Positions 1-6,636 of a stretch of 28,933 bases of DNA are shown here, piece by piece. The stretch comes from an uncultured Bacilli bacterium (GTDB taxonomy: Bacteria > Bacillota_I > Bacilli_A > RF39 > UBA660): contig CAKPMC010000013.1 in assembly GCA_934167875.1 (NCBI GenBank), positions 1-28,933 of the forward strand. The letters are read 5' to 3'. Numbering within the stretch: the stretch's first letter is position 1; every line of letters begins with the position of its first letter. A program made the position numbers and the translations under genes. The notes under the pieces were generated by a model. That model was not told where the DNA came from and made no database searches. It worked only from the letters and a program-made list of their open reading frames with translations.

Positions 1-264
1 AAAGCGGTAAATAAGATAGAAGAGTTATTAATGGATCCTAATTTTGCTGGAGCATATGATGTAGAAGAAAGAAGAGCATTTGATATGGAAGATATGCGCC
101 TTACCGGAAAGGATGAAGGAAGAGCTATTGGTTTAATAGAAGGCAAAAAGGAGAAACAGCTTGAAATAGCTAAAAATCTTCTAAAGTTAAATACTATATC
201 TATAGATGACATTTCAAAAGCTACAGGGTTATCAGTAGAAGAAATAAAAGAATTAGAAGATTAA
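1..264 (+). CDS. C-terminal end of an Rpn-family (PD-(D/E)XK) nuclease/putative transposase, cut by window edge
   Basis: The frame is open through the left edge, so only the last 87 codons are visible and the true start lies outside. The tail has the layout seen at the end of Rpn-family recombination-promoting nucleases (PD-(D/E)XK family transposase): a Gly/Glu/Lys-rich linker around GKDEGRAIGLIEGKK, then a small helical module ending in DISKATGLSVEEIKEL, which resembles a helix-turn-helix. The catalytic core is not in the window. The family is thought to cleave DNA and promote RecA-independent recombination. It is common in multiple copies in gut Bacillota. The assignment rests on the C-terminal pattern only. 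Confidence 0.6.
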   Translation, partial: KAVNKIEELLMDPNFAGAYDVEERRAFDMEDMRLTGKDEGRAIGLIEGKKEKQLEIAKNLLKLNTISIDDISKATGLSVEEIKELED

Positions 265-360
265 AATTACCATAATTTCCCATAATTATTCTAAAATTAT
301 TTCATAATGTTTTAATATACTTATATCATGAAAGGAGAAGTGATATAGTATAATTAATTC

Positions 361-379
361 TGATATATAAAATATATCA
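361..379. repeat. Perfect 8-bp inverted repeat in the 199-bp intergenic stretch
   Basis: TGATATAT, a 3-nt AAA centre, then ATATATCA. It lies in the gene-free stretch 265-463, which also has a TATACT box (315-320), an AAAGGAG Shine-Dalgarno-like site (330-336) not followed by a usable ORF (only two or six codons to a stop), and a weak AAACTTT/AAAGTTT hairpin (382-400). It may be an operator or the relic of a lost gene start. The composition is very AT-rich, so chance is possible. Confidence 0.35.
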
Positions 380-427
380 ATAAACTTTGTATAAAAGTTT
401 TCATAAATAAAATTACTCCTACTAAAA

Positions 428-463
428 TAAAAACTTTCCGAAAAAATATCGGAAAGTTTTTTT
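428..463. terminator. Bidirectional intrinsic terminator
   Basis: An 11-bp perfect stem (431-441 with 449-459) has a 7-nt loop, a T-run on the + strand and a T-rich tract on the - strand. It ends exactly at the stop of the minus-strand Tyr-rich gene, which it should serve. It could also stop transcription arriving from the left. Confidence 0.85.
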
Positions 464-703
464 CTAATAGTATGGATTGTAGTAATAATTGTTGTTATAA
501 TAGGTTGGGTATGGATAGTAATAATATGGTTGTGGATAATAATAATTTGGTCTATTATTAGCTCCTATTGCATATCCAGCTACTCCTCCTAATAAAAGTG
601 GAGCAAAAAAGCCACCAACAAAACGTTGATCATTAGTATTATTCATGTTTTGTCTATACATATTTGTTCTATATTGGGGTATATTATAATTGTATGAATA
701 CAT
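464..703 (-). CDS. Small Tyr/Asn-rich protein with a hydrophobic Gly-rich core (uncharacterised)
   Basis: The 79-residue protein has 21 Tyr, many Asn and, in the C-terminal third, Pro. A single hydrophobic stretch (about residues 30-47, FFAPLLLGGVAGYAIG) sits between an Asn/Gln/Tyr-rich head and a Tyr/Pro/Asn tail. An AGGTGA ribosome-binding site lies just upstream of the ATG. I do not recognise a named family. Similar short proteins with an 'APLLLGGVAGYAIG'-like core occur in Bacillota, and Tyr-rich tails are known in spore-coat and surface proteins. A coat or surface role is an inference, weakly supported by the CATAAAATA box upstream, which fits the sigma-K -10 consensus. A terminator follows directly. 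Confidence 0.65.
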   Translation of the reverse strand: MYSYNYNIPQYRTNMYRQNMNNTNDQRFVGGFFAPLLLGGVAGYAIGANNRPNYYYPQPYYYYPYPTYYNNNYYYNPYY

Positions 704-720
704 AAAATCACCTCTAAAGT

Positions 721-728
721 ATTTTATG
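721..728 (-). promoter_or_regulatory. Candidate sporulation-sigma -10 (CATAAAAT(A)) for the Tyr-rich gene
   Basis: Read on the minus strand the sequence is CATAAAATA, which fits the B. subtilis sigma-K -10 consensus CATAnnnTA at every defined base, and the sigma-E -10 (CATACAnT) at 7 of 8. It ends 17 bases before the start codon, leaving room for a short leader with the AGGTGA site. A good -35 is not visible (CACT at 15-bp spacing at best), so confidence is low. Confidence 0.3.
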
Positions 729-750
729 TTTAAGAAAGGAAAGAGTGAAA

Positions 751-1863
751 ATGAGTGATAAGTTAAAAGAATTAGCAGAAACGATAGTTAATTATTCTAT
801 TCATGTAGAAGAAGGTGAAAAAGTATTAATTACTACACAATCTTTAGATACTAGAGAATTTATATCTTATTTAGTTGATGAAATTTATAAGAATAATGGT
901 ATACCTGTTGTTAAGATAAATGATCCTATAATAGGAGCTCACTTAGCTGAAGGAAATAATGAAGGTAGGATAGAGATATTAAAGAAAATTCAAGAAAATG
1001 AAGTTGAAATGTTTGATTCTTTTATAAATATTCGTTATGCTATGAATGATTATGAAAATAAAAATGTTTCTGGTGAAATGTCAAAAAAATTAAGTCAAGC
1101 TTTACTTCCTTCTAGTGATGTTAGAGTTAATCAAAGAAAATGGGTATTATTAAATTATCCTTCTTTACTTGATAGTTATAAAGCGGGAATGACTTCACGT
1201 GAATTTTCTCAGTATGCTTTTGATGTGATGACAGTTGATTATAGAAAGATGTCTGATTTGATTAGACCTTTAAAAAAACTTATGGATAAAACTGATAAAG
1301 TAAGAATTGTTTCACCAGGTACTGATTTAACATTCAGTATTAAGGGTATGGGAAGTATTCCGTGTGTTGGTGAAATGAATATACCGGATGGAGAACTTTA
1401 TAGTGCTCCTGTTAAAAATTCAGTTAATGGGACTATTACTTACAATACTCCAAGCCCTTATCAAGGTAGAGTATATAATAATGTTTCATTGGAATTTAAA
1501 GATGGTAAAATAATAAATGCTACTTGTAGTGAAGATAATGCTAAACTTAATGAAATTTTTAATACCGATGAAGGTGCACGTTATGTAGGAGAATTTTCAT
1601 TAGGATTTAATCCTAAAATATTATATCCTATGGGTGATATTTTGTATGATGAGAAAATACTTGGTAGTTTACATTTCACTCCAGGACAGGCATATAAAGA
1701 CTGTTATAATGGTAATGATTCAGGTATTCACTGGGATATGGTTTTAATACAAAGAAAAGACTATGGTGGTGGAGAAATATATTTTGATGATGTATTAATT
1801 AGAAAAGACGGAATGTTTGTATTGGATGAGTTAAAACCACTTAATTTTGATTATAATAAATAA
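751..1863 (+). CDS. M29-family aminopeptidase (thermophilic metalloprotease type)
   Basis: A cytosolic metallo-aminopeptidase that removes N-terminal residues from peptides. It has 370 residues, normal for the M29 family (AmpS/AmpT/AmpII). Metal-site residues recognisable by family pattern are E215 (PDGE), E281 (YVGEF), H308 (SLHFTPG), H327 and D329 (GIHWD). I chose the ATG at 751, about 10 nt behind an AAAGGA site. An in-frame GTG at 745 would add two residues but sits too close to that site. The gene diverges from the Tyr-rich gene across only 47 bases, so its promoter probably overlaps that gene; a TATAAT at 685-690 on this strand is a candidate. It ends in a terminator shared with the convergent phosphoesterase gene. 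The family is secure; the exact substrate is unknown. Confidence 0.92.
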   Translation: MSDKLKELAETIVNYSIHVEEGEKVLITTQSLDTREFISYLVDEIYKNNGIPVVKINDPIIGAHLAEGNNEGRIEILKKIQENEVEMFDSFINIRYAMNDYENKNVSGEMSKKLSQALLPSSDVRVNQRKWVLLNYPSLLDSYKAGMTSREFSQYAFDVMTVDYRKMSDLIRPLKKLMDKTDKVRIVSPGTDLTFSIKGMGSIPCVGEMNIPDGELYSAPVKNSVNGTITYNTPSPYQGRVYNNVSLEFKDGKIINATCSEDNAKLNEIFNTDEGARYVGEFSLGFNPKILYPMGDILYDEKILGSLHFTPGQAYKDCYNGNDSGIHWDMVLIQRKDYGGGEIYFDDVLIRKDGMFVLDELKPLNFDYNK

Positions 1864-1889
1864 GAAGCAAAGATTAATTTGCTTCTTTT
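1862..1889. terminator. Shared terminator of the convergent aminopeptidase and phosphoesterase genes
   Basis: A 10-bp stem (1862-1871 with 1878-1887) has a 6-nt loop. The stop codon of the plus-strand gene enters the left arm, and the minus-strand stop (1874-1876) lies in the loop. T-rich tracts follow on both sides. Confidence 0.75.
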
Positions 1890-2794
1890 GTTAGTCTATA
1901 TAAATTTATGCTTGGTCTAGTAAATAATCTAAACTCATACATACTTGTTCCAAGTCCACCGGATATATATAGTTTAGTATCATTTACAGTGTATTTTTCA
2001 TTATAATATTTTTTACCTTCTTCAACTTTCATAATCGCACCAATACCAGGTATTCTTATTTGACCGTTGTGAGTATGTCCTGCTAATATTAAATCAACAT
2101 GATATTTATTTATTATACTATCAGTAATATCTGGTTCGTGGATTAATGATATTGTATATAAATTATCCATTTCAGAATAACTAAATGCTTTATTATAATC
2201 ACAATCATCATGTAGAATACTACCAGTACCAGTTAATAATATTGGAGTAGTTCCTTTATAGTAAATTAATTCATAGCTATTGTCTAATATTTTAAATTTA
2301 GTTTGATTAAATACTTTTTCAAAATAATCATTATTATAGTCATGATTTCCTTTTATGGCATACATTCCAGTAGTAGCATTTATTTTATTTAAGATATTTA
2401 CAAGTACATTTAATTCTTCTTCGGTAGGGGTTTTTGTTTCATCTATTAAGTCTCCTGTAAATACTACAATATCTGGTTTTAAGTCATTTATTTTATTAAC
2501 GAGATTTTCAACTTCTTTTTGTTTAATAGTAGTTAAATAGTGTAAATCTGAAAATTGAACTATTTTGAAACCATGGAAACTATCAGGTAAATTAGTGCTT
2601 TCTATTTTATATTCACGAACTTTTAATCCTTTTGTACCAAAAAAATGCATATATGAGATGAAAGATAAAAATATAATTATTAGAATTAGAGTTATTTTTA
2701 ATATTATTTTTATTTTTTTATTTCTTTTATTTTTCTTTTCTTCTTGCTTTAATTCATTTTCTAGTTTTACACTTTTATCACTGCGGCTCATCAT
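1874..2794 (-). CDS. Membrane-anchored metallophosphoesterase (YkuE/YaeI-like)
   Basis: A 306-residue calcineurin-like phosphoesterase. The layout is a Lys/Glu-rich cytoplasmic head (1-28), one membrane helix (about 29-48), then the catalytic domain. The two-metal motifs are in order: D83-x-H85, GD at 114-115, GNHD at 149-152, H219 and GHTH at 239-242. The metal centre should lie outside the membrane, and YkuE/YaeI-type relatives act on lipid-linked phosphoester substrates such as UDP-diacylglucosamine; the substrate here is not known. The start overlaps the stop of the upstream CPBP gene by ATGA, and the AGGAG site lies about 16 nt away, so translational coupling is likely. A second ATG follows immediately at 2791. 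The two genes form a two-gene operon ending in a shared terminator. Confidence 0.93.
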   Translation of the reverse strand: MMSRSDKSVKLENELKQEEKKNKRNKKIKIILKITLILIIIFLSFISYMHFFGTKGLKVREYKIESTNLPDSFHGFKIVQFSDLHYLTTIKQKEVENLVNKINDLKPDIVVFTGDLIDETKTPTEEELNVLVNILNKINATTGMYAIKGNHDYNNDYFEKVFNQTKFKILDNSYELIYYKGTTPILLTGTGSILHDDCDYNKAFSYSEMDNLYTISLIHEPDITDSIINKYHVDLILAGHTHNGQIRIPGIGAIMKVEEGKKYYNEKYTVNDTKLYISGGLGTSMYEFRLFTRPSINLYRLTKEAN

Positions 2795-3504
2795 AGTAAT
2801 ATCATAGCTCCTAAGATAGAAAGAACAGTGCTTGCAGTATTATGAAACATGTGCATCATTATAGAAGTAAAAATATTATCGCTGTCAGCATACATTAAAC
2901 CAAAAGCTATTCCTAAAGAACAATAAGGAACTAGATATAAAAAATCCCATATACTATTTAGAGTAAATATTATGTGTAAACTACCAAATACTAAACTTGA
3001 TATTATAATAAAAGCCCATTTATTTTTTATTAAATCATGAAAGGCCTTTCTAAAGGTTAATTCTTCAATCATAGGTGCTAGTATACCAATAGTTATTAAA
3101 GAAATATAGCCACTGCCAGATATTAAGTTTTGTACACCTTCTTCATTACCGGCTTTAGCTTGAGTAAATAGAGTCATAATAATTATATTTGAAACCATCA
3201 TTACTATTAATCCAATTAACCAGTATTTTATTCCGCAATCTATACATTTATAGAAATTATTTTTTAGTTTTTTAAAATCTTCTTTTAAGTCTTTTCGATA
3301 GATAAAAATTAATATTGATAATACTATTGTGTTAGAGAAAGTAGCTAGGAGAATATTTTCTGTTGCTGTTAGATTATTAATATCCATATTAAATATTTTA
3401 ATTGGTATTAATTGAGTAATACTACCAAAGAAAAATAGTATTAAGACAAAAATTAATTTTAGAAATTTCTTTTTATCAAAGTTATTAATCATTACATCAT
3501 TCAT
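2791..3504 (-). CDS. CPBP-family intramembrane metalloprotease (CAAX/Abi-type)
   Basis: A polytopic membrane protein of 237 residues with the CPBP (ABI, PF02517) signature: E147-E148-x3-R152 (EELTFR), H177 (FGSLH) and H218-x3-N222 (HMFHN), in hydrophobic segments. Family members are Rce1-like glutamic-type intramembrane proteases. Roles range from bacteriocin self-protection to unknown housekeeping, and no bacteriocin genes are nearby. An upstream in-frame ATG at 3525 exists, but the AGAAGGA site at about 3510-3517 fits the ATG at 3504. It is the first gene of an operon with the metallophosphoesterase, with which it overlaps by 4 nt. Upstream on this strand are two TATGAT-like boxes (3521-3526 and 3532-3537) that could serve as the -10. 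Confidence 0.9.
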   Translation of the reverse strand: MNDVMINNFDKKKFLKLIFVLILFFFGSITQLIPIKIFNMDINNLTATENILLATFSNTIVLSILIFIYRKDLKEDFKKLKNNFYKCIDCGIKYWLIGLIVMMVSNIIIMTLFTQAKAGNEEGVQNLISGSGYISLITIGILAPMIEELTFRKAFHDLIKNKWAFIIISSLVFGSLHIIFTLNSIWDFLYLVPYCSLGIAFGLMYADSDNIFTSIMMHMFHNTASTVLSILGAMILL

Positions 3505-3603
3505 TTTATTCCTTCTTTCTATCATAATATTATCATATTATTTTAATGAGCAGTTATTTTTTTTATAAATTAATTAATTTTTCTATGTAAAATGATAGTT
3601 TTG

Positions 3604-3612
3604 TGATATAAT
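3604..3612 (+). promoter_or_regulatory. Extended -10 promoter of the nusA-infB operon
   Basis: TGaTATAAT, an extended -10 with a consensus hexamer and no convincing -35. The predicted start of transcription is near 3619, giving a leader of about 47 nt that begins almost at once with a strong hairpin. Confidence 0.7.
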
Positions 3613-3622
3613 CTAGATACAA

Positions 3623-3655
3623 CGAGTGGGAATTCCACTCGATTTTGTTTGATTT
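3623..3655 (+). promoter_or_regulatory. Leader hairpin with broken U-tract upstream of the rimP-nusA operon (possible NusA-dependent attenuator)
   Basis: CGAGTGG (3623-3629) pairs perfectly with CCACTCG (3635-3641) across a 5-nt loop and is followed by ATTTTGTTTGATTT. It is GC-rich for this genome. In B. subtilis the rimP-nusA leader carries a NusA-stimulated terminator through which NusA limits its own synthesis. A hairpin with an imperfect U-tract is what a factor-dependent version should look like. The hairpin starts only about 4 nt after the predicted transcription start, so a 5' stabilising stem is an alternative. Confidence 0.5.
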
Positions 3656-3665
3656 GGGGGAAATT

Positions 3666-3980
3666 ATGAGTAATTTAAAACTTGGGTTGATAATGCTTTT
3701 GCATCCCGGATATAAGTTAATTGCTAATACTTTTTGTGATGCTTCTTGTTTAGAAGGATGTACTGTTTCAACATCAGGAAACAACAGTTCTTGTGAACAA
3801 GTATATTGTTTTTCTGATAATGGGAATGATGTTTATAAAGTTCCTATGTATGCTAAGATCTGTTCTAACAAAAAGAAAAAATATGTAAGATATAAAACAG
3901 AATATTATGAGCAAGCTAATGATATTTATCAGTTAATATTAGCTAAAAGAAGATTACCAATAGAGAAAGGAATAAAATAA
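3666..3980 (+). CDS. Unknown Cys-containing protein, first gene of the nusA operon
   Basis: 104 residues; I do not recognise the family. The N-terminal 25 residues are mildly hydrophobic. Six Cys sit in the first two thirds (FCDASCLEGC, SSCEQVYC, KICSNKK), followed by a basic Lys/Tyr-rich segment and a helical tail. Spacing of the Cys residues could suit a metal site or disulfides, but no standard CxxC pair is present. The ATG at 3666 follows a GGGGGAAA site; an in-frame TTG at 3645 lies in the leader and is unlikely. The stop overlaps the start of the RimP-like gene by one base (TAATG), so the two are translationally coupled. That position argues for a role tied to ribosome maturation or transcription, but this is inference. 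Confidence 0.7.
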   Translation: MSNLKLGLIMLLHPGYKLIANTFCDASCLEGCTVSTSGNNSSCEQVYCFSDNGNDVYKVPMYAKICSNKKKKYVRYKTEYYEQANDIYQLILAKRRLPIEKGIK

Positions 3981-4231
3981 TGAAAGATAAGATAATTGAG
4001 GCTGTAGGTGATAAGTTAAAAGATCTAAATGTTTTTATTGATGATATTACTTATGGTAAAGTTGATAATGAAAATACATTAACTATTATTTTAGATAGTG
4101 ATGAAATTATACCTTTAAATAAGGTGGTTATGGCTACTAGGATTATTAATCCTATTTTAGATAAATTAGATCCCATAAAAGAAAGTTATACTTTAGATGT
4201 ATATGCTAAAGAAAAAGGAGATGTTGAATAA
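3980..4231 (+). CDS. rimP: RimP-like ribosome maturation factor reduced to the N-terminal domain
   Basis: RimP helps assemble the 30S subunit. This 83-residue protein sits just before nusA, the conserved place of rimP, and its sequence follows the RimP N-terminal domain: a beta strand with LTIILDSDE, a helix matching the 'cE.vSR.is..LD' region (VVMATRIINPILDKLDPI) and the strand ESYTLDVYAKEKG where the family has 'Y.LEVSSPG'. The usual length is about 150 residues with a C-terminal SH3-like domain. Here the frame stops right after the N-terminal domain, and the stop overlaps the nusA start by one base, so no room is left for the second half. The Ser-Pro-Gly signature is also lost. It is probably a genuine lineage-specific short form rather than an assembly error, because both junctions are tight TAATG overlaps. 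Confidence 0.65.
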   Translation: MKDKIIEAVGDKLKDLNVFIDDITYGKVDNENTLTIILDSDEIIPLNKVVMATRIINPILDKLDPIKESYTLDVYAKEKGDVE

Positions 4232-5319
4232 TGAATGGAAAAGAATTTATTAAAGCAGTAGACTTAATAGAAAAGGAAAAGGGAATTGATCGTGAAATTA
4301 TATTTGAAGCTATGGAAAATGCATTGATGGCTGCATATAAAAAGAATACTGGTATTACTAATAGTAAAGTAGTAATTGATAAGAAAACTGGTGATATTAA
4401 GGTTTATTCTTATTTAACTGTAGTTGCAGATGAAAATGATGATCCTGAAGCTGATGATATTGATTTAGATACAGAAATTAGTTTGACTGATGCTAGAAAG
4501 ATTAATAAGACTTTAAATGTTGGTGATACTATTGATACTGAAGTAACTCCTAAAGACTTTGGAAGAGTTGCAACATCAACAGCTAAACAAGTTTTAATTC
4601 AAAAAATGCGTGAAGCTGAAAGAAATAGTATTTTAAATGACTTTGGTGATAAACAAGATGAAATGTTAATAGGTACAGTAGAACTTGAAGATACTGATAA
4701 TTACTATATTAATTTAGGTAGAAGTAATGGTATTTTACCTAAAAAAGAATGTATTCCTGGTGAAAAAATAACTATGGGAAGTCAAATTAAAGTTTATGTA
4801 ACTAAAGTAGATTCTAATAGTAAAGGTTTATTAATATTACTTTCTAGAACTCATTATGGTTTTGTTAAGAGATTATTTGAACTTGAAATACCTGAAATCA
4901 ATGATGGCTCTGTTATGGTATACAGTGTAGCTAGAGATGCTGGATTCCGTAGTAAAGTAGCAGTTTATTCAGAAAATAGTCGTATTGATCCAATTGGAGC
5001 ATGTATTGGTGAAAAAGGTAGTAGAATTGCTAATATATTAGAAGAGTTACATGGTGAAAAGATTGATATCGTAAAATATGATAAAGATCCACAAGTATTT
5101 ATTGAAAATGCTTTATCACCTGCTAAAGATTTAAAAGTATTAATTATGGATCCTAAAAAACAAGAAGCATTAGTTATAGCTGATGGAGATAATTTCTCAC
5201 TAGCTATTGGTAAAAAAGGAATGAATGCTAAACTTGCTTCGCGTTTAACTAAATATAAAATAGATGTTAAAAATAGTGAACAAGCTAGTGAACTTGGAAT
5301 TAGTTTTAGGGAAGAATAG
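4231..5319 (+). CDS. nusA: Transcription termination/antitermination factor NusA
   Basis: NusA binds RNA polymerase and nascent RNA, and modulates pausing, termination and antitermination. The 362-residue protein has the Gram-positive form without C-terminal acidic repeats: an N-terminal polymerase-binding domain (about 1-125), an S1 domain (about 130-200), KH1 (ACIGEKGSRI) and KH2 (AIGKKGMNAKLASR), each with its GxxG loop. The start overlaps the RimP-like stop by one base. RnpM follows after 2 nt. The gene is part of the operon headed by a leader hairpin that may mediate autoregulation. Confidence 0.98.
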   Translation: MNGKEFIKAVDLIEKEKGIDREIIFEAMENALMAAYKKNTGITNSKVVIDKKTGDIKVYSYLTVVADENDDPEADDIDLDTEISLTDARKINKTLNVGDTIDTEVTPKDFGRVATSTAKQVLIQKMREAERNSILNDFGDKQDEMLIGTVELEDTDNYYINLGRSNGILPKKECIPGEKITMGSQIKVYVTKVDSNSKGLLILLSRTHYGFVKRLFELEIPEINDGSVMVYSVARDAGFRSKVAVYSENSRIDPIGACIGEKGSRIANILEELHGEKIDIVKYDKDPQVFIENALSPAKDLKVLIMDPKKQEALVIADGDNFSLAIGKKGMNAKLASRLTKYKIDVKNSEQASELGISFREE

Positions 5320-5321
5320 TT

Positions 5322-5585
5322 ATGAAAACAAAAAAAATACCTATGAGAATGTGTTCTGTGACTAGAGAAAGATTTCCTAAACAAGAACTTTTGAGAATAG
5401 TTAAAACACCAGAAGGTGAAGTTAAAGTTGATTTAACGGGAAAACTTAATGGCCATGGGGCATATATTAAGAAAGATTTAGAAGTTCTAGCAAAGGCTAA
5501 GAAAACAAAAGCATTAGCTAGATGTTTAGAAACTGAAATCACAGAAGATATTTATAATGAAATAGAAAATATTATCAAGGCTTAA
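5322..5585 (+). CDS. rnpM: RNase P modulator RnpM (YlxR, DUF448)
   Basis: 87 residues matching DUF448: a basic start, MRMCSVTRERFPKQELLRIV, the VDLTGKLNGHGAYI core (the family usually reads GRGAY, with GHGAY here) and a C-terminal helix. B. subtilis YlxR has been shown to bind the RNase P RNA and modulate its activity. The gene always sits between nusA and infB in Bacillota, as here. The ATG lies 2 nt after the nusA stop, and its weak upstream site overlaps the end of nusA, consistent with coupled translation. Confidence 0.93.
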   Translation: MKTKKIPMRMCSVTRERFPKQELLRIVKTPEGEVKVDLTGKLNGHGAYIKKDLEVLAKAKKTKALARCLETEITEDIYNEIENIIKA

Positions 5586-5610
5586 TTTCTACACTAGGGG
5601 GGTGATATTA

Positions 5611-6156
5611 ATGCCAGGTAAAAGAGAAGAATATTTATCTTGGGATGAATATTTTATGGGAAATGCAATTTTAATATCAGGTAGAAGCAAGGATCCATCT
5701 ACACAAGTTGGGGCATGTATTATTAATGATGATAATAAAGTATTATCAGTTGGTTATAATGGATTGACTAAAGGAATGGATGATGATAGTTTTTATTGGA
5801 ACTCCATTGGAGAAGTTACAGGAGAAATTGATAAGATTAAAAATAATTTTGTAGTACATGCTGAAAGAAATGCAATTTTAAACTGTAGAGGTAATTCTTG
5901 TGAGCTTGTAGGAAGTACTTTGTATGTTACGTTATATCCTTGTATTGAATGTACTAAAGAAATTATTCAGGCTGGAATAAAAAAAGTAGTTTATCTTAGA
6001 ATGTATTCTAAGTCTGAACAAGTTGAACTTAGTAAAATGATGTTTGATGCAGCTGGTGTTGAAGTAGTTGCTTATAATCCTAAGAAAGAATTTAGTAAAG
6101 ATGATGTAAAAACTGGTGTTGAAGAACTTCAAAAGATACTAAAAAGATATTCATAA
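5611..6156 (+). CDS. dCMP deaminase, DCTD-like (zinc cytidine deaminase fold)
   Basis: Deaminates dCMP to dUMP for thymidylate synthesis. 181 residues with the catalytic pair H83-A-E85 and the zinc cysteines in P110-C111-I-E-C114. The opening (REEYLSWDEYFM..A..ISGRSKDPSTQVGACI) and the YNG plus 'DDxxxxW' segment match the eukaryote-like dCMP deaminase type more than the ComEB type. The ATG at 5611 is preceded by an AGGGGGGTG site; a GTG at 5602 would place the start inside that site. It lies between rnpM and infB, where rplGA (ylxQ) is usual, and is directly followed by a second deaminase. It could act on another cytidine nucleotide, but dCMP is the best guess. Confidence 0.87.
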   Translation: MPGKREEYLSWDEYFMGNAILISGRSKDPSTQVGACIINDDNKVLSVGYNGLTKGMDDDSFYWNSIGEVTGEIDKIKNNFVVHAERNAILNCRGNSCELVGSTLYVTLYPCIECTKEIIQAGIKKVVYLRMYSKSEQVELSKMMFDAAGVEVVAYNPKKEFSKDDVKTGVEELQKILKRYS

Positions 6157-6169
6157 GGAGGATATAAAA

Positions 6170-6622
6170 ATGGTTGAAAGCTTATATATTGATCAATATT
6201 TTATGAATTTAGCATGTAAGGAAAGCGATAATTCAAATTGCAGAAGACATGTTGGTGCTGTACTAGTAAAAAATAATGTAGTTTTAGCTACTGGTTATAA
6301 TGCAGCTCCCATTGGTATTAAATCTTGTCAAGAATATGGAATATGTATGAGACAAAGAGATAATATTAAATCTGGTACTATGCAAGAATATTGTAGGGCT
6401 GTACATGCTGAACAAAATGCTATAATTAGTGCTGCTAGATGTGGTATACCTATAGAAGGTAGTACTATTTATGTTACTACTTATCCTTGTTCAATATGTG
6501 CAAGAATGTTAATAAATTGTAGACTTAAACGTATTGTTTATGATGGTGACTATTTTGATTGGAATAGTCATAATATGTTAGAGGAAAGTGGAATAGCTAT
6601 AGAAAAAATTATACGTAAATAA
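6170..6622 (+). CDS. dCMP deaminase, ComEB-like
   Basis: A second zinc-dependent deaminase, 150 residues, clearly different from its neighbour. Catalytic H79-A-E81 (HAEQNAI) and P106-C107-S-I-C110. The extra loop with CMRQRD...SGTMQEYC before HAEQNAI is typical of bacterial ComEB/dCMP deaminases and can hold a second zinc. A strong AAGGAGG site lies upstream, only 13 nt after the previous stop. It is followed by infB in the same operon. The two genes may be subunits of one enzyme or differ in substrate or allosteric control (dCTP/dTTP). Confidence 0.88.
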   Translation: MVESLYIDQYFMNLACKESDNSNCRRHVGAVLVKNNVVLATGYNAAPIGIKSCQEYGICMRQRDNIKSGTMQEYCRAVHAEQNAIISAARCGIPIEGSTIYVTTYPCSICARMLINCRLKRIVYDGDYFDWNSHNMLEESGIAIEKIIRK

Positions 6623-6636
6623 AGGAGGCGTTTAAT

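Noticed and set aside
4965..5542. Minus-strand ORFs opposite nusA and rnpM
   Set aside because: They are shadows of highly conserved plus-strand genes, have no ribosome-binding site, and have composition typical of an antisense frame.
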